Part shown: in pieces, positions 7,730 through 18,812 of the stretch
Layout of the letters: every line of letters starts with the position of its first letter
Position numbering within the stretch: the first letter of the stretch is position 1
Assembly (NCBI RefSeq): GCF_030733845.1
Contig: NZ_CP132311.1
Coordinates: 2,731,501 to 2,795,500 of the forward strand
From: Shinella zoogloeoides
GTDB taxonomy: Bacteria; Pseudomonadota; Alphaproteobacteria; Rhizobiales; Rhizobiaceae
Direction: 5' to 3'
DNA length: 64,000 nucleotides
Position numbers and translations under genes: made by a program
The notes under the pieces: model-generated
Told to the model about the DNA's origin: nothing
Databases searched by the model: none
What the model saw: only the letters and a program-made list of their open reading frames with translations

Positions 7730-8773
7730 ATGACCGACCCCTTTAAAGAAGCCGAGGCCACAAGAAAAGTCCTGACGGCGCCGGAAGACGCGGAAGGACG
7801 CATCGACGCCTGGCTCGCCGCGATGCTTGCCGACGATTTCTCGCGCAGCCGCATCAAGGCGATGATCGAGGAGGGCGCGGCCAGCGTCAACGGAGCGGTC
7901 ATGACCGAGCCGAAGCGCAAGGTGCATCCGGGCGACGTCATCGAAATCACCCTGCCGGCGCCGCGCGACCCCGAACCGCAGGGCGAGGACATCCCGCTCG
8001 AGGTGCTCTACGAGGACGACGACCTTATCGTGCTCGTCAAGCCCGCCGGCCTCGTCGTGCATCCGGGCGCCGGCAACTGGACGGGCACGCTCGTCAGCGC
8101 GCTCATCCACCACTGCGGGACGAGCCTGTCCGGCATCGGCGGCGTACGCCGGCCCGGCATCGTGCATCGGCTCGACAAGGAAACGAGCGGCGTGATGGTC
8201 GTGGCCAAGAACGACATCGCCCACCGCCACCTCTCCGACCAGTTCGCCGACCATGGCCGCACCGGCCCGCTGGAGCGCGCCTACCAGGCGATCGTCTGGG
8301 GCCGCCCGCGCCAGTTGAAGGGCACGATCGACGCACCGCTCGGCCGCGGCACGGACCGCACGAAGCGCGCCGTCAAGCGCGAGGATGCCGACGACGCACG
8401 TGAGGCGATCACCCACTACGAGGTGGTCGAGCGCTATGGCGAGCGGGAGGACGGCACCAGCCTCGCCTCGCTGGTCGAGTGCCGGCTCGAGACCGGCCGC
8501 ACGCACCAGATCCGCGTGCATATGGCCCATGTCGGCCACCCGCTGATCGGCGACCCGGAATATGGCGCCGCCTTCAAGACCAAGGCGAACCGGCTGCCCG
8601 ACGAGGCCCGCATGGTGGTCGACGGTTTCCACCGGCAGGCGCTGCATGCCTTCCTGCTGCAGATCGAGCATCCGACGACGGGCGAGACCATGCATTTCGA
8701 GGCCCCGCCCCCGAAGGACCTGGAACAGCTGATCACGGCGCTGCGGGCGATCGACGACCCCGCCAGCCCTTGA
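7730..8773 (+). CDS. RluA-family 23S rRNA pseudouridine synthase
   Basis: 347 residues: an S4 RNA-binding domain (about 20-80, ending KVHPGDVIEI) and the RluA catalytic domain with the signature GIVHRLDKETSGVMVVAK, whose Asp is the catalytic nucleophile, and TGRTHQIRVHMAHVGHPLIG near the C-terminus. Domain order fits RluC/RluD enzymes, which modify helix 69 or nearby positions of 23S rRNA; RluD is the closer fit but the specific target is not proven. It lies just upstream of rpoH on the same strand with about 240 bp between. Confidence 0.92.
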   Translation: MTDPFKEAEATRKVLTAPEDAEGRIDAWLAAMLADDFSRSRIKAMIEEGAASVNGAVMTEPKRKVHPGDVIEITLPAPRDPEPQGEDIPLEVLYEDDDLIVLVKPAGLVVHPGAGNWTGTLVSALIHHCGTSLSGIGGVRRPGIVHRLDKETSGVMVVAKNDIAHRHLSDQFADHGRTGPLERAYQAIVWGRPRQLKGTIDAPLGRGTDRTKRAVKREDADDAREAITHYEVVERYGEREDGTSLASLVECRLETGRTHQIRVHMAHVGHPLIGDPEYGAAFKTKANRLPDEARMVVDGFHRQALHAFLLQIEHPTTGETMHFEAPPPKDLEQLITALRAIDDPASP

Positions 8774-8860
8774 TTTTCCGGTAAAAGACACCACTTTAGC
8801 AGCGTGTCGCAAAGTCCATCCACCTTGCCCGCCTTCACGCAGCCGTGAAGCCCGCGGTGC

Positions 8861-8890
8861 CTTGAACCATTGTTTCGCCATACCTATCTG
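8861..8890 (+). promoter_or_regulatory. sigma-32-type promoter for rpoH
   Basis: CTTGAA (8861-8866), 16 bases, CCTATCTG (8883-8890). This fits the heat-shock promoter pattern of alphaproteobacteria (CTTGAA, then CYTATNT). It is 122 bp ahead of the rpoH start and implies that rpoH feeds back on its own gene. Confidence 0.5.
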
Positions 8891-9012
8891 TATGATCAGT
8901 GGGGTCGCCATGACCCACGGGGAGCATGGTTGCTGACGGGGATCCGGTTTTCAGGATCAAGCTCCGTACCAAGGCTTGCCGGAATGGAAGCCGTCTCAGA
9001 AAGGGGTGCTGA

Positions 9013-9918
9013 ATGGCCCGCAATACGCTGCCGTCGATCACGGCCGGAGAAGGTGGTCTCAACCGCTATCTCGATGAAATCCGCAAATTTCCAATGCTTG
9101 AGCCGCAGCAGGAATACATGCTGGCCAAGCGTTACCAGGAGCACGGCGACCGCAACGCCGCCCATCAGCTCGTCACGAGCCATCTTCGTCTCGTGGCGAA
9201 GATCGCCATGGGCTATCGCGGCTACGGCCTGCCGATCGGCGAAGTCGTCTCCGAGGGCAATGTCGGCCTGATGCAGGCCGTCAAGAAGTTCGACCCGGAG
9301 CGCGGCTTCCGCCTTGCGACCTATGCCATGTGGTGGATCAAGGCCTCGATCCAGGAATACATCCTGCGCTCGTGGTCTCTGGTGAAGATGGGCACGACCG
9401 CCAACCAGAAGCGGCTGTTCTTCAACCTGCGCCGCATGAAGGGCAAGATCCAGGCGATCGAGGATGGCGACCTGCGTCCCGACCAGGTCAAGGAGATCGC
9501 CACCAAGCTCAAGGTCTCGGAAGACGAAGTCGTCTCGATGAACCGCCGCCTTTCCGGCGACGCCTCGCTGAACGCGCCGATCAAGGCCGGCGAAGGCGAA
9601 TCCGGCCAATGGCAGGACTGGCTCGTCGACGACCATGACAGCCAGGAGCAGACGCTGATCGAGCAGGACGAGCTGGATACGCGCCGCGCCATGCTGGCCC
9701 GCGCCATGAGCGTCCTGAACGATCGCGAACGCCGCATCTTCGAGGCCCGTCGCCTCGCCGAAGATCCGGTCACGCTGGAAGAGCTCTCCTCCGAGTTCGA
9801 CATCAGCCGCGAGCGCGTGCGCCAGATCGAGGTGCGCGCCTTCGAGAAGGTGCAGGAAGCCGTACAGAAATATGCGGCCGAGCAGGCCCGCGCCGTGCGC
9901 GTCATCGAAGACGCCTGA
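9013..9918 (+). CDS. rpoH: RNA polymerase sigma-32 factor RpoH
   Basis: 301 residues. Region 2 contains the diagnostic sigma-32 box (about residues 132-140; QKRLFFNLRRMK), region 2.4 the promoter-melting segment FRLATYAMWWIKASIQEYIL, and region 4 the helix-turn-helix ISRERVRQIEVRAFEKV near the C-terminus. It directs core polymerase to heat-shock promoters. Rhizobia usually carry two or three rpoH copies; the position near purA matches the main copy, rpoH1. ATG 9013 has GAAAGGGG seven bases upstream. Confidence 0.97.
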   Translation: MARNTLPSITAGEGGLNRYLDEIRKFPMLEPQQEYMLAKRYQEHGDRNAAHQLVTSHLRLVAKIAMGYRGYGLPIGEVVSEGNVGLMQAVKKFDPERGFRLATYAMWWIKASIQEYILRSWSLVKMGTTANQKRLFFNLRRMKGKIQAIEDGDLRPDQVKEIATKLKVSEDEVVSMNRRLSGDASLNAPIKAGEGESGQWQDWLVDDHDSQEQTLIEQDELDTRRAMLARAMSVLNDRERRIFEARRLAEDPVTLEELSSEFDISRERVRQIEVRAFEKVQEAVQKYAAEQARAVRVIEDA

Positions 9919-9945
9919 CCCGAACGTGACAACCCAGAAATGAAG

Positions 9946-9977
9946 AAGGCCCGGCAGCGATGCCGGGCCTTTCCTTT
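9946..9977. terminator. terminator between rpoH and the convergent Glu/Pro-rich gene
   Basis: GGCCCGGCA pairs with TGCCGGGCC around a four-base loop and is followed by TTTCCTTTT on the plus strand. A run of A/G on the other side lets it work in both directions. Confidence 0.8.
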
Positions 9978-9994
9978 TGCCGGATGAACCCGGT

Positions 9995-12208
9995 CTATTG
10001 CGTGCCGGTGGTCGACCAGGCCTTCATCACCTTGTCGAAGGCTTCCGCGCCCGCCGTGCCCTTGTCGAGCGTCAACAGCGCGCGGCGGCCGTTGCGGTAG
10101 GTGATCGGAATGTCGATCCAGCTGCGGCTGCGCAGCAGTTCCGTGTTCTTGGTGATCGCTTCCGGGAAGTCGTTGAGCGCGATCATGTGGAAGTCGTCGG
10201 TGATCTTCGCCGGCACCGCGATCAGCGCATCGCCGCGGTCCTGCTCCGTCCGCTTCATCGCCACGCGCTGGACGCTCTCGATACCGCCGCCTTCGAAATT
10301 TTCCGGCAGCGAGAAGACGAGCTCGACGAGATGGCTGGCCGGCAGGGACTTGTCCGCGTTGCGGCGGAACGTCACCAGCGCCGTCAGGCCCTTCGACGGC
10401 ACGTTGATCTGCGCGCGCACGACCGGTTCCGGCTTGGCGTCGCCACCCGGCGATTCCTCGGCGCTCGACCAGGCGACGGTTCCTTCGATGGCCGTCGGTG
10501 CCGTCTGCCCGAGACGCTCCTCGTAGAGGAACATTTTCTGGGCGACGCCGACGGTTCCCGCCTGATCGCCCGTCGCTGCCGGGGTCTGCGTGTCGGCCGT
10601 GGTGGCCGTGCCCGTGTCGGCCGGCGTCTGCGCCGCACCGTCCGTGCCGGCAGCCGGTGTCTGGCCAGCCGTGTCTCCGGTCGCCGCCGCGCCGTCTTCG
10701 GTCGCGACACCGGCCGTTTCCGTGGTCTGCGCCGCGACGGACTTTCCCTCTTCCGCCGCACCGCCGTCGAGTGCCGGCGCCGGGCCCTCGTCCACTTCGG
10801 TACCGTCCGTCAGGAGCCGCTGGGTGAACTTGCCGCTGCTGTTCTGCGTGGCGGAGGCGACTTCGGTGTTTCCGGCCGCGTCGTCCGTCGTCTCGGCGGT
10901 GTTGGAAGGCGTGGTGTTCGCCGGCAGGCTGCGCCCGCCTTCGGCCGTATCGCTCGTCTGCGACGTTTCGGCGGGTTTCTCTGTCGAGGGCGCGGTAAAG
11001 GACGCGATCTTCTCGTCGACCCAGCCGTTCACGGCGTCGCGGTTGATCCAGTATGCGGCACCGGCACCACCGACGATCGCAAGCAGCGCCACCGTGGCGG
11101 CGAGCGCGGCGAGGTTGAAGCGCGACTTGCGCGGCTCGGCACGGAACGAGCGCTGCGGCGCGCGGGCAGCCGTTTCCACGGCGGCAGACGGCACGGCGGC
11201 GGCAAAGCCGGGATCGGCCGCGGGCGTCGTTTCGGTGGAGACCTCTTCGGTCTTCGGCATGTAGCCGATCAGGTCGTCGAGGTCGTCCCAGTCGGACTTC
11301 TGCGCGCCCTGTTCCTGTGCGCCTTCCGTCTGGGACGGCTTGTCGTCCGGCCATTCCCAGGCGAGCGGATCGGCGGCTTCGACGGGAGCCGCGTTCCCGT
11401 TGCCGGCTGTGATGGTGGTGGCGGCCGCTTCGTTCCAATCCCACTCAGCTTCGGCGGGCGGCATGCGGGCTTCCGCCACCGGCTCGGCGTCGGAGGCTTC
11501 CTCGTCGTGAACCGGATAGACCACCGGTTCGGGCTCGACCACCTCGACCGTTTCGGCGCCCACCTCGGCGGTGATATCCGCCTCCGGCTCGTGCCAGGAC
11601 GGGACGTAGTCGTCCGCCGGCGTGGCTTCCGCCTGCCAGGACGGCTCGACATGAGCCTCGACGGCAATCGGCTCCTCGTGGACGACCTGCTCTTCTGCAG
11701 TCGGTTCCGGTTCCGGCTCTAGCTCAGCCTCGGGCTCGGGCTCGGGCTCGGGCTCGGGAATGGTCTCGGCCACCGGCTCTTCGACAACCGCTTCCTCGGC
11801 GGCCGGCTCTTCGGCGGTCAATTCTTCGGGACGCTGCTCTGCGACGGGCTCGTCGGCCTGCTCGGGCTCGGGCTCCACAGGCTGATCTTCCGGCTCCGCG
11901 ACGGCGACGGGTTCTTCCGTCGCCGGCTCGGCCTCGATGACCTCTTCCTGCATCACCTCTTCGACGGATTCGGGCGCGGGCTCATCGGCTGGAAGCGCCT
12001 CGGCATGGTCGCTCTCGACATCGACGATCGCCGCTTCGAGCTTGTCGAGCTGACGCTTCACGAGTTCATCGGAAGCGCGCGGGTTCATGGATTCGAGCTG
12101 CCGGCGGACGGCGCCGCGGGCCTTCTCGTAAACCTTCTGCCGCATCTCGGCATTGTTGTCCGAGAGGCCGTCCACGGCCCTCCGAATGACTGCTACAAAA
12201 TCCGCCAT
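9995..12208 (-). CDS. large Glu/Pro/Ala-rich single-pass membrane protein, function unknown
   Basis: 737 residues. The N-terminal 70 residues are a compact helical region (ADFVAVIRRAVDGLSDNN). About 70-330 is highly acidic, low-complexity sequence of EEP, EPE and AEE repeats. A transmembrane helix follows (about 372-392, LAALAATVALLAIVGGAGAA). About 395-560 is a Thr/Ala/Asp-rich linker, and the last 180 residues look folded, with GTVAWSS, VTFRRNADKSLPASH and RVAMKRTEQDRGDALIAVPA. It probably spans the inner membrane, with a flexible cytoplasmic arm and a periplasmic domain. It is adjacent to purA, 69 bp apart and in the same direction. No named family is recognised. Confidence 0.8.
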   Translation of the reverse strand: MADFVAVIRRAVDGLSDNNAEMRQKVYEKARGAVRRQLESMNPRASDELVKRQLDKLEAAIVDVESDHAEALPADEPAPESVEEVMQEEVIEAEPATEEPVAVAEPEDQPVEPEPEQADEPVAEQRPEELTAEEPAAEEAVVEEPVAETIPEPEPEPEPEAELEPEPEPTAEEQVVHEEPIAVEAHVEPSWQAEATPADDYVPSWHEPEADITAEVGAETVEVVEPEPVVYPVHDEEASDAEPVAEARMPPAEAEWDWNEAAATTITAGNGNAAPVEAADPLAWEWPDDKPSQTEGAQEQGAQKSDWDDLDDLIGYMPKTEEVSTETTPAADPGFAAAVPSAAVETAARAPQRSFRAEPRKSRFNLAALAATVALLAIVGGAGAAYWINRDAVNGWVDEKIASFTAPSTEKPAETSQTSDTAEGGRSLPANTTPSNTAETTDDAAGNTEVASATQNSSGKFTQRLLTDGTEVDEGPAPALDGGAAEEGKSVAAQTTETAGVATEDGAAATGDTAGQTPAAGTDGAAQTPADTGTATTADTQTPAATGDQAGTVGVAQKMFLYEERLGQTAPTAIEGTVAWSSAEESPGGDAKPEPVVRAQINVPSKGLTALVTFRRNADKSLPASHLVELVFSLPENFEGGGIESVQRVAMKRTEQDRGDALIAVPAKITDDFHMIALNDFPEAITKNTELLRSRSWIDIPITYRNGRRALLTLDKGTAGAEAFDKVMKAWSTTGTQ
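11729..11758. repeat. five tandem copies of a hexanucleotide inside the Glu/Pro-rich gene
   Basis: Five exact copies of CTCGGG in a row, read on the minus strand as alternating Pro and Glu codons. Being a multiple of three, length changes by slippage would keep the frame. Confidence 0.85.
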
Positions 12209-12277
12209 CAGAACTTTCCGTCGTGTCCGCGCGCTATCTCATTGGAATACGTCACGGAACTGGTGTTGAGCTTGAGA

Positions 12278-13582
<1,305 letters not shown>

Positions 13583-13804
13583 TTCATCTTTCCCGTTTTC
13601 GCGCGCGAGCGCTGCTGTTTACGCACACGCGCGCGTGCACCTGACTGAAACCCGCGCATCTATACTGTGTTGTCTTTGGGAATGCGACCCTGTTATGACG
13701 GCCGGCATCCGCTTTTTGCATGACATTGCGTGGTTTTTCGCCTTATGTGAGGCGCCTTCCGCCGCACCCCGCGCGCACCCTTCCACCATCCGGATAATGT
13801 CACC

Positions 13805-14698
13805 TTGAACAGCAGAGCTTATTTCTACCTGTGCATCACCACGCTTTTCTGGGGCGGAAACTCGGTTGCCGGCAAGCTCGCCGTCGGCCATGTCAGCCCC
13901 ATGGTGCTGACGACATTCCGCTGGGTCGTCGCGCTCACAGTCATTCTCGCCCTCATGCTGCCGCAGGTCAAACGCGACTGGCCGGTCATCCGCAGGCACT
14001 GGCTCCAGCTTCTGCTCTACGGCGTCTTCGGCTTCACCGCCTTCAACGCCCTGCTCTACACCGCGCTCGGCTATACCAGCGCCATCAATGCCGTCATCGA
14101 GCAGGCCGGCATTCCGATGCTGATCTTCGTCTTCAACTTCGTCCTGTTCCGCATCCAGGCATCGATCGCCCAGATCGTCGGCTTCACCGTGACGCTCATC
14201 GGCGTGCTGGTAACAGCCGCTCATGGCGAATTCTCGGCGCTCGCCGAACTCAAGTTCAATTTCGGCGACGCCCTGATGCTCCTCGCCTGCATCGTCTATG
14301 CCGCCTATACGGTGTCGCTCCGCTGGAAGCCGGAGTTGCACTGGCAGAGTTTCATCGCCGCGCCCGCCTTCGGGGCCTTGCTCAGCGCCATCCCGCTCTT
14401 TTTCTGGGAACTGTCGCGCGATGCGGCAATCCTCCCCGATGCCACTGGCTGGGCCATCGTGCTCTATGCCGGCATCTTTCCCTCGCTCCTTTCCCAGGTG
14501 CTCTATGTGCGCGGCGTCGAGATGATCGGCGCCAACCGGGCCGGCCTTTTCATCAACGCAATACCGGTCTTCGGCACGATCCTGTCCGTGCTGCTGATCG
14601 GAGAGACGATGCATCTCTTCCACATCATCGCCCTCCTCCTCGTGCTCGGCGGCATCGCCATTGCCGAATGGGGACGGCCTAAGGAAAAGAGGGCCTGA
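13805..14698 (+). CDS. EamA/DMT-family transporter
   Basis: 297 residues with ten hydrophobic segments in two five-helix repeats, the layout of drug/metabolite exporters with two EamA domains. The first repeat has the typical FWGGNSVAGKLA and TTFRWVVALTVILALMLP segments. The best start is TTG 13805, because the only nearby ATG (13797) runs into a stop after three codons. Likely substrates are amino acids or other small metabolites. It converges on serA across a shared terminator, so no functional link to serine synthesis is implied. Confidence 0.85.
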   Translation: MNSRAYFYLCITTLFWGGNSVAGKLAVGHVSPMVLTTFRWVVALTVILALMLPQVKRDWPVIRRHWLQLLLYGVFGFTAFNALLYTALGYTSAINAVIEQAGIPMLIFVFNFVLFRIQASIAQIVGFTVTLIGVLVTAAHGEFSALAELKFNFGDALMLLACIVYAAYTVSLRWKPELHWQSFIAAPAFGALLSAIPLFFWELSRDAAILPDATGWAIVLYAGIFPSLLSQVLYVRGVEMIGANRAGLFINAIPVFGTILSVLLIGETMHLFHIIALLLVLGGIAIAEWGRPKEKRA

Positions 14699-14703
14699 AA
14701 GCG

Positions 14704-14737
14704 AAAAGGCCCGCCGGACGATCCGGCGGGCCTTTCC
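14704..14737. terminator. bidirectional terminator between the DMT gene and serA
   Basis: An 11-bp GC stem (GGCCCGCCGGA with TCCGGCGGGCC) around three bases, with AAAA before and TTTCC after, between two convergent genes. Confidence 0.8.
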
Positions 14738-14760
14738 AGTCCGTCTTGGGAGGACGAAGC

Positions 14761-16356
14761 TCAATCGACGTTGAAGACCAGCGGCTTGATCTGGCGGATC
14801 GCCGGGTTGGCGCGCAGCTTGTTCAGCACATCTTCCGACACCGCGGCATCCACATAGAGCAACGCGATCGCATCGCCGCCCTGCTTGTCGCGGCCGAGCT
14901 GGAAGTTGGCGATGTTGACGCCGGCTTCGCCGAGCGTCGTGCCGATGAAGCCGATCATGCCGGGAACGTCGGTGTTGGTGATGTAGACCATGTGGTTGCC
15001 CACATCGGCGTCGAGGTTGATGCCCTTGATCTGGATGAAGCGCGGCTTGCCGTCGGAGAAGACCGTGCCGGCGATCGAGCGGGTCTGGTTCTCCGTCTTC
15101 ACCGTGAGGCGGATATAGCCGTCGAAGACGCCCGACTTGTCGCGCTTGACCTCGGAGAGGATGATGCCTTTCTCCTTGATCATCACCGGCGCCGAGACCA
15201 TGTTGACGTCGGCCACCTGCGAGCGGATGAGGCCGGCGAGCACCGCGCTCGTCAGCGCCTTGGTGTTCATGCCGGCGGTCGCGCCGTCGTAGAGGATCTC
15301 GATTTCCTTGATCGCGCTTTCCGTGACCTGGCCGACGAAGGCGCCGAGCACGTCCGCAAGCCGGATGAAGGGCTTCAGGATCGGCGCTTCCTCGGCCGTG
15401 ATCGACGGCATGTTGATGGCGTTCGAGACGGCGCCCTTGACGAGATAGTCCGACATCTGCTCGGCGACCTGCAGGGCGACGTTTTCCTGCGCTTCCGTGG
15501 TGGAAGCGCCGAGATGCGGCGTGCAGACGACGTTTTCGAGGCCGAAGAGCGGGCTTTCGGTCGCGGGCTCGACCTCGAACACGTCGAAGCCGGCGCCGGC
15601 GACATGGCCGGACTTGATGGCTTCGGCAAGCGCGGCCTCATCGACCAGTCCGCCACGGGCGCAGTTGATGATGCGCACGCCCTTCTTGGTCTTGGCCAGC
15701 GCTTCCTTGTTCAGGATGCCGCGGGTCTTGTCCGTCATCGGAACGTGAAGCGTGATGAAGTCGGCGCGGGCGAGCAGGTCGTCCAGCTCCACCTTCTCGA
15801 CACCCATTTCCTGGGCGCGTTCGGCCGACAGGAAGGGATCGTAGGCGATGACATGCATGCCGAGGCCGATGGCCTTCTTGCAGACGATGCCGCCGATATT
15901 GCCGGCGCCGATGACGCCGAGCAGCTTGCCGGTGATCTCGACACCCATGAACTTCGACTTTTCCCACTTGCCGGCCTGGGTCGACGAATCGGCGGCCGGA
16001 AGCTGGCGGGCGACGGCGAACATCAGCGCAATGGCGTGCTCGGCCGTGGTGATCGAGTTGCCGAAGGGCGTGTTCATGACGATGATACCGCGGCGCGAGG
16101 CGGCCGGGATATCGACATTGTCGACGCCGATACCGGCGCGGCCGATGACCTTGAGGTTGGTCGCGGCGGCGATCAGCTTCTCCGTCGCCTTGGTGGCCGA
16201 GCGGATGGCAAGGCCGTCATAGTTGCCGATGATCTCGGCGAGCTTTTCCTTGTCCTTGCCGAGCTTCGGCTGGAAATCGACTTCGACGCCGCGATCGCGG
16301 AAGATCTGGACGGCGGTTTCCGAGAGTTCGTCGGATACGAGTACGCGAGGTGCCAT
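14761..16356 (-). CDS. serA: D-3-phosphoglycerate dehydrogenase
   Basis: 531 residues, the long form of SerA. It oxidises 3-phosphoglycerate to 3-phosphohydroxypyruvate using NAD. The NAD-binding Rossmann motif is GVIGAGNIGGIV (about 146-157), the catalytic His is in VCTPHLGASTTEAQ, and the C-terminal ACT domain (about 455-528, VYITNTDVPGMIGFIGTTLG) is the serine-feedback module. An intervening domain separates the two, as in other long SerA proteins. serC lies 77 bp upstream on the same strand, so the pair forms a serine operon. Confidence 0.97.
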   Translation of the reverse strand: MAPRVLVSDELSETAVQIFRDRGVEVDFQPKLGKDKEKLAEIIGNYDGLAIRSATKATEKLIAAATNLKVIGRAGIGVDNVDIPAASRRGIIVMNTPFGNSITTAEHAIALMFAVARQLPAADSSTQAGKWEKSKFMGVEITGKLLGVIGAGNIGGIVCKKAIGLGMHVIAYDPFLSAERAQEMGVEKVELDDLLARADFITLHVPMTDKTRGILNKEALAKTKKGVRIINCARGGLVDEAALAEAIKSGHVAGAGFDVFEVEPATESPLFGLENVVCTPHLGASTTEAQENVALQVAEQMSDYLVKGAVSNAINMPSITAEEAPILKPFIRLADVLGAFVGQVTESAIKEIEILYDGATAGMNTKALTSAVLAGLIRSQVADVNMVSAPVMIKEKGIILSEVKRDKSGVFDGYIRLTVKTENQTRSIAGTVFSDGKPRFIQIKGINLDADVGNHMVYITNTDVPGMIGFIGTTLGEAGVNIANFQLGRDKQGGDAIALLYVDAAVSEDVLNKLRANPAIRQIKPLVFNVD

Positions 16357-16433
16357 GGGAGGCCTCCTTAAATCGGTCTAGGGAGATGAGATAAAGGGTG
16401 GCTCCGCCCGAGGGACGAAGCCGGTCGCGAAAA

Positions 16434-17615
<1,182 letters not shown>

Positions 17616-17658
17616 GATGGCTATCCTTCCAGATAGATAGCTCCTCGTTGGGGAGGAG
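17616..17658 (-). promoter_or_regulatory. serC leader RNA with two tandem hairpins
   Basis: On the minus strand a hairpin CTCCTC/GAGGAG with a six-base loop is followed directly by GCTATC/GATAGC, whose 3' arm overlaps the ribosome-binding purines (GGAAGGA) of serC. This is the arrangement of the serC RNA motif described by comparative genomics in Rhizobiales. The ligand, if any, is not known; I identify it from structure and position only. Confidence 0.7.
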
Positions 17659-17794
17659 TGGCCCGCCGCTGGGAATATGAGAGAGGCCTTTCCGAGTCAA
17701 GGGGATTATGTCGCGAACGAAAAATAATCCGGCGCAATGGAAACGGCGCGCCGGTTGCCCGACGCGCCGTTCGAAGATCAGGAAGGCAGCCGCC

Positions 17795-18628
17795 TCACCA
17801 GGTCGGGATACGCAAGCCGATGCGGAATTCGTGCTTCTGGAAGCCGTCGTCCCGGCCCTTCGCGCCGGCCGCGCCATAGCCCTGCTCGGCGGCGCCGTAG
17901 TGGAACATCCGGCCGCCCCCCGTATCGGAGAAGCGATAGCCGAAATCGAGCTTGAGCCGCTCCGAAAGGTCGAAGGATGCGCCGGCCATCAGGGCATAGG
18001 TGAAGCGCCAGCTGTCATATCCCTCCAGCACGTCGCCGCCATAGCCCGCCCCCGAGCAGGCCGCGCCACCCGAGACGCAGAAGGCCCGCGCACTGACATC
18101 GCCCCAGCTCACGCGCGTCGCGCCGACGCCGGCGCCGACATAGGGCGTGAACCCGGCAAAGGTGCCGATATCGACATAGCCGTTGGCCATGAGGTTGATC
18201 GCACTGTAGTCGGCTTCATGGCTGAACCCGCAGCTCGTCCCGGCCGGCTCGGCGCCGCTGCACGGCGCGGCGACGGTCGAATCGCCGCGAAGGTCGCCGC
18301 TGAAGAAATCCGTCGTCAGGTCGGCGCGCAGCATGTCGTTGAACTGATAGCCGAAACCCACGCCATAGGAGAACTCGTCGGAAAAACGGGCGCTGTCGAA
18401 GCGCTCCAGCGAGGTGGCACCGCCCGGCGCATAGACCGTGTAGTCGGGCTTGCCGCCCCTGGTCCAGCCGGAATAGCCGAGATCCCCGCGGATATACCAC
18501 CCTTGCGCCACCGCGCTTTGCGAGACGTCGATTTCCGGCGCGTTGATGATGTCGATGTCGCTGGCGCCCGCCCCCGTCGCGAGAAGGCCGGCGATGGCGA
18601 TGCCAAGCGGTGCGATACGGCGGAACAT
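17795..18628 (-). CDS. outer-membrane beta-barrel protein (Omp25/31 type), copy 1
   Basis: 277 residues with a signal peptide (APLGIAIAGLLATGAGASD) and an eight-stranded-barrel pattern: GWYIRGDLGYSG at the start of the mature protein, alternate hydrophobic strands, and a C-terminal segment ending in FRIGLRIPTW with the terminal aromatic residue used by the BAM machinery. Two Cys pairs lie in loops. It shares the segments RFTYALMAGAS and YVDIGTFAG with the neighbouring barrel gene, so they are tandem paralogues. This is a rhizobial surface porin or structural outer-membrane protein. A CtrA-like half-site lies 84 bp upstream. Confidence 0.85.
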   Translation of the reverse strand: MFRRIAPLGIAIAGLLATGAGASDIDIINAPEIDVSQSAVAQGWYIRGDLGYSGWTRGGKPDYTVYAPGGATSLERFDSARFSDEFSYGVGFGYQFNDMLRADLTTDFFSGDLRGDSTVAAPCSGAEPAGTSCGFSHEADYSAINLMANGYVDIGTFAGFTPYVGAGVGATRVSWGDVSARAFCVSGGAACSGAGYGGDVLEGYDSWRFTYALMAGASFDLSERLKLDFGYRFSDTGGGRMFHYGAAEQGYGAAGAKGRDDGFQKHEFRIGLRIPTW

Positions 18629-18711
18629 GGTCTCGATCCCCTGCGACCCGGGATTGCCCGGCGTTTGCGCGACCGGCTGAGGGCAGGCAAATCGCTGCTC
18701 TATACCGTTGG

Positions 18712-18728
18712 TTAACCATATTTCTTAA
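18712..18728 (-). promoter_or_regulatory. CtrA-like site upstream of barrel copy 1
   Basis: TTAACCAT (18712-18719) followed by TTAA at 18725-18728, a spacing of nine bases between TTAA halves. The half-site matches the Sinorhizobium form; the nine-base spacing is not the canonical seven. Confidence 0.4.
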
Positions 18729-18762
18729 GGAATGAAGAAACGGTTAAGGACCGCCGGAACGC

Positions 18763-18789
18763 GAAAAGGCCGCCCCGAGGGGCGGCCTT
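18763..18789 (-). terminator. terminator of barrel copy 2
   Basis: AAGGCCGCCCC pairs with GGGGCGGCCTT around a three-base loop, followed on the minus strand by TTCGCG. It lies 24 bp after the stop codon of the gene at 18813-19646. Confidence 0.7.
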
Positions 18790-18812
18790 GAAGGACGTTT
18801 CGAAAACAGGTC

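Noticed and set aside
14746..16371. A 541-codon open frame antisense to serA
   Set aside because: Same cause: it covers the serA gene almost exactly and its product looks like a frame shadow (runs of Asp, Arg, His, Val).
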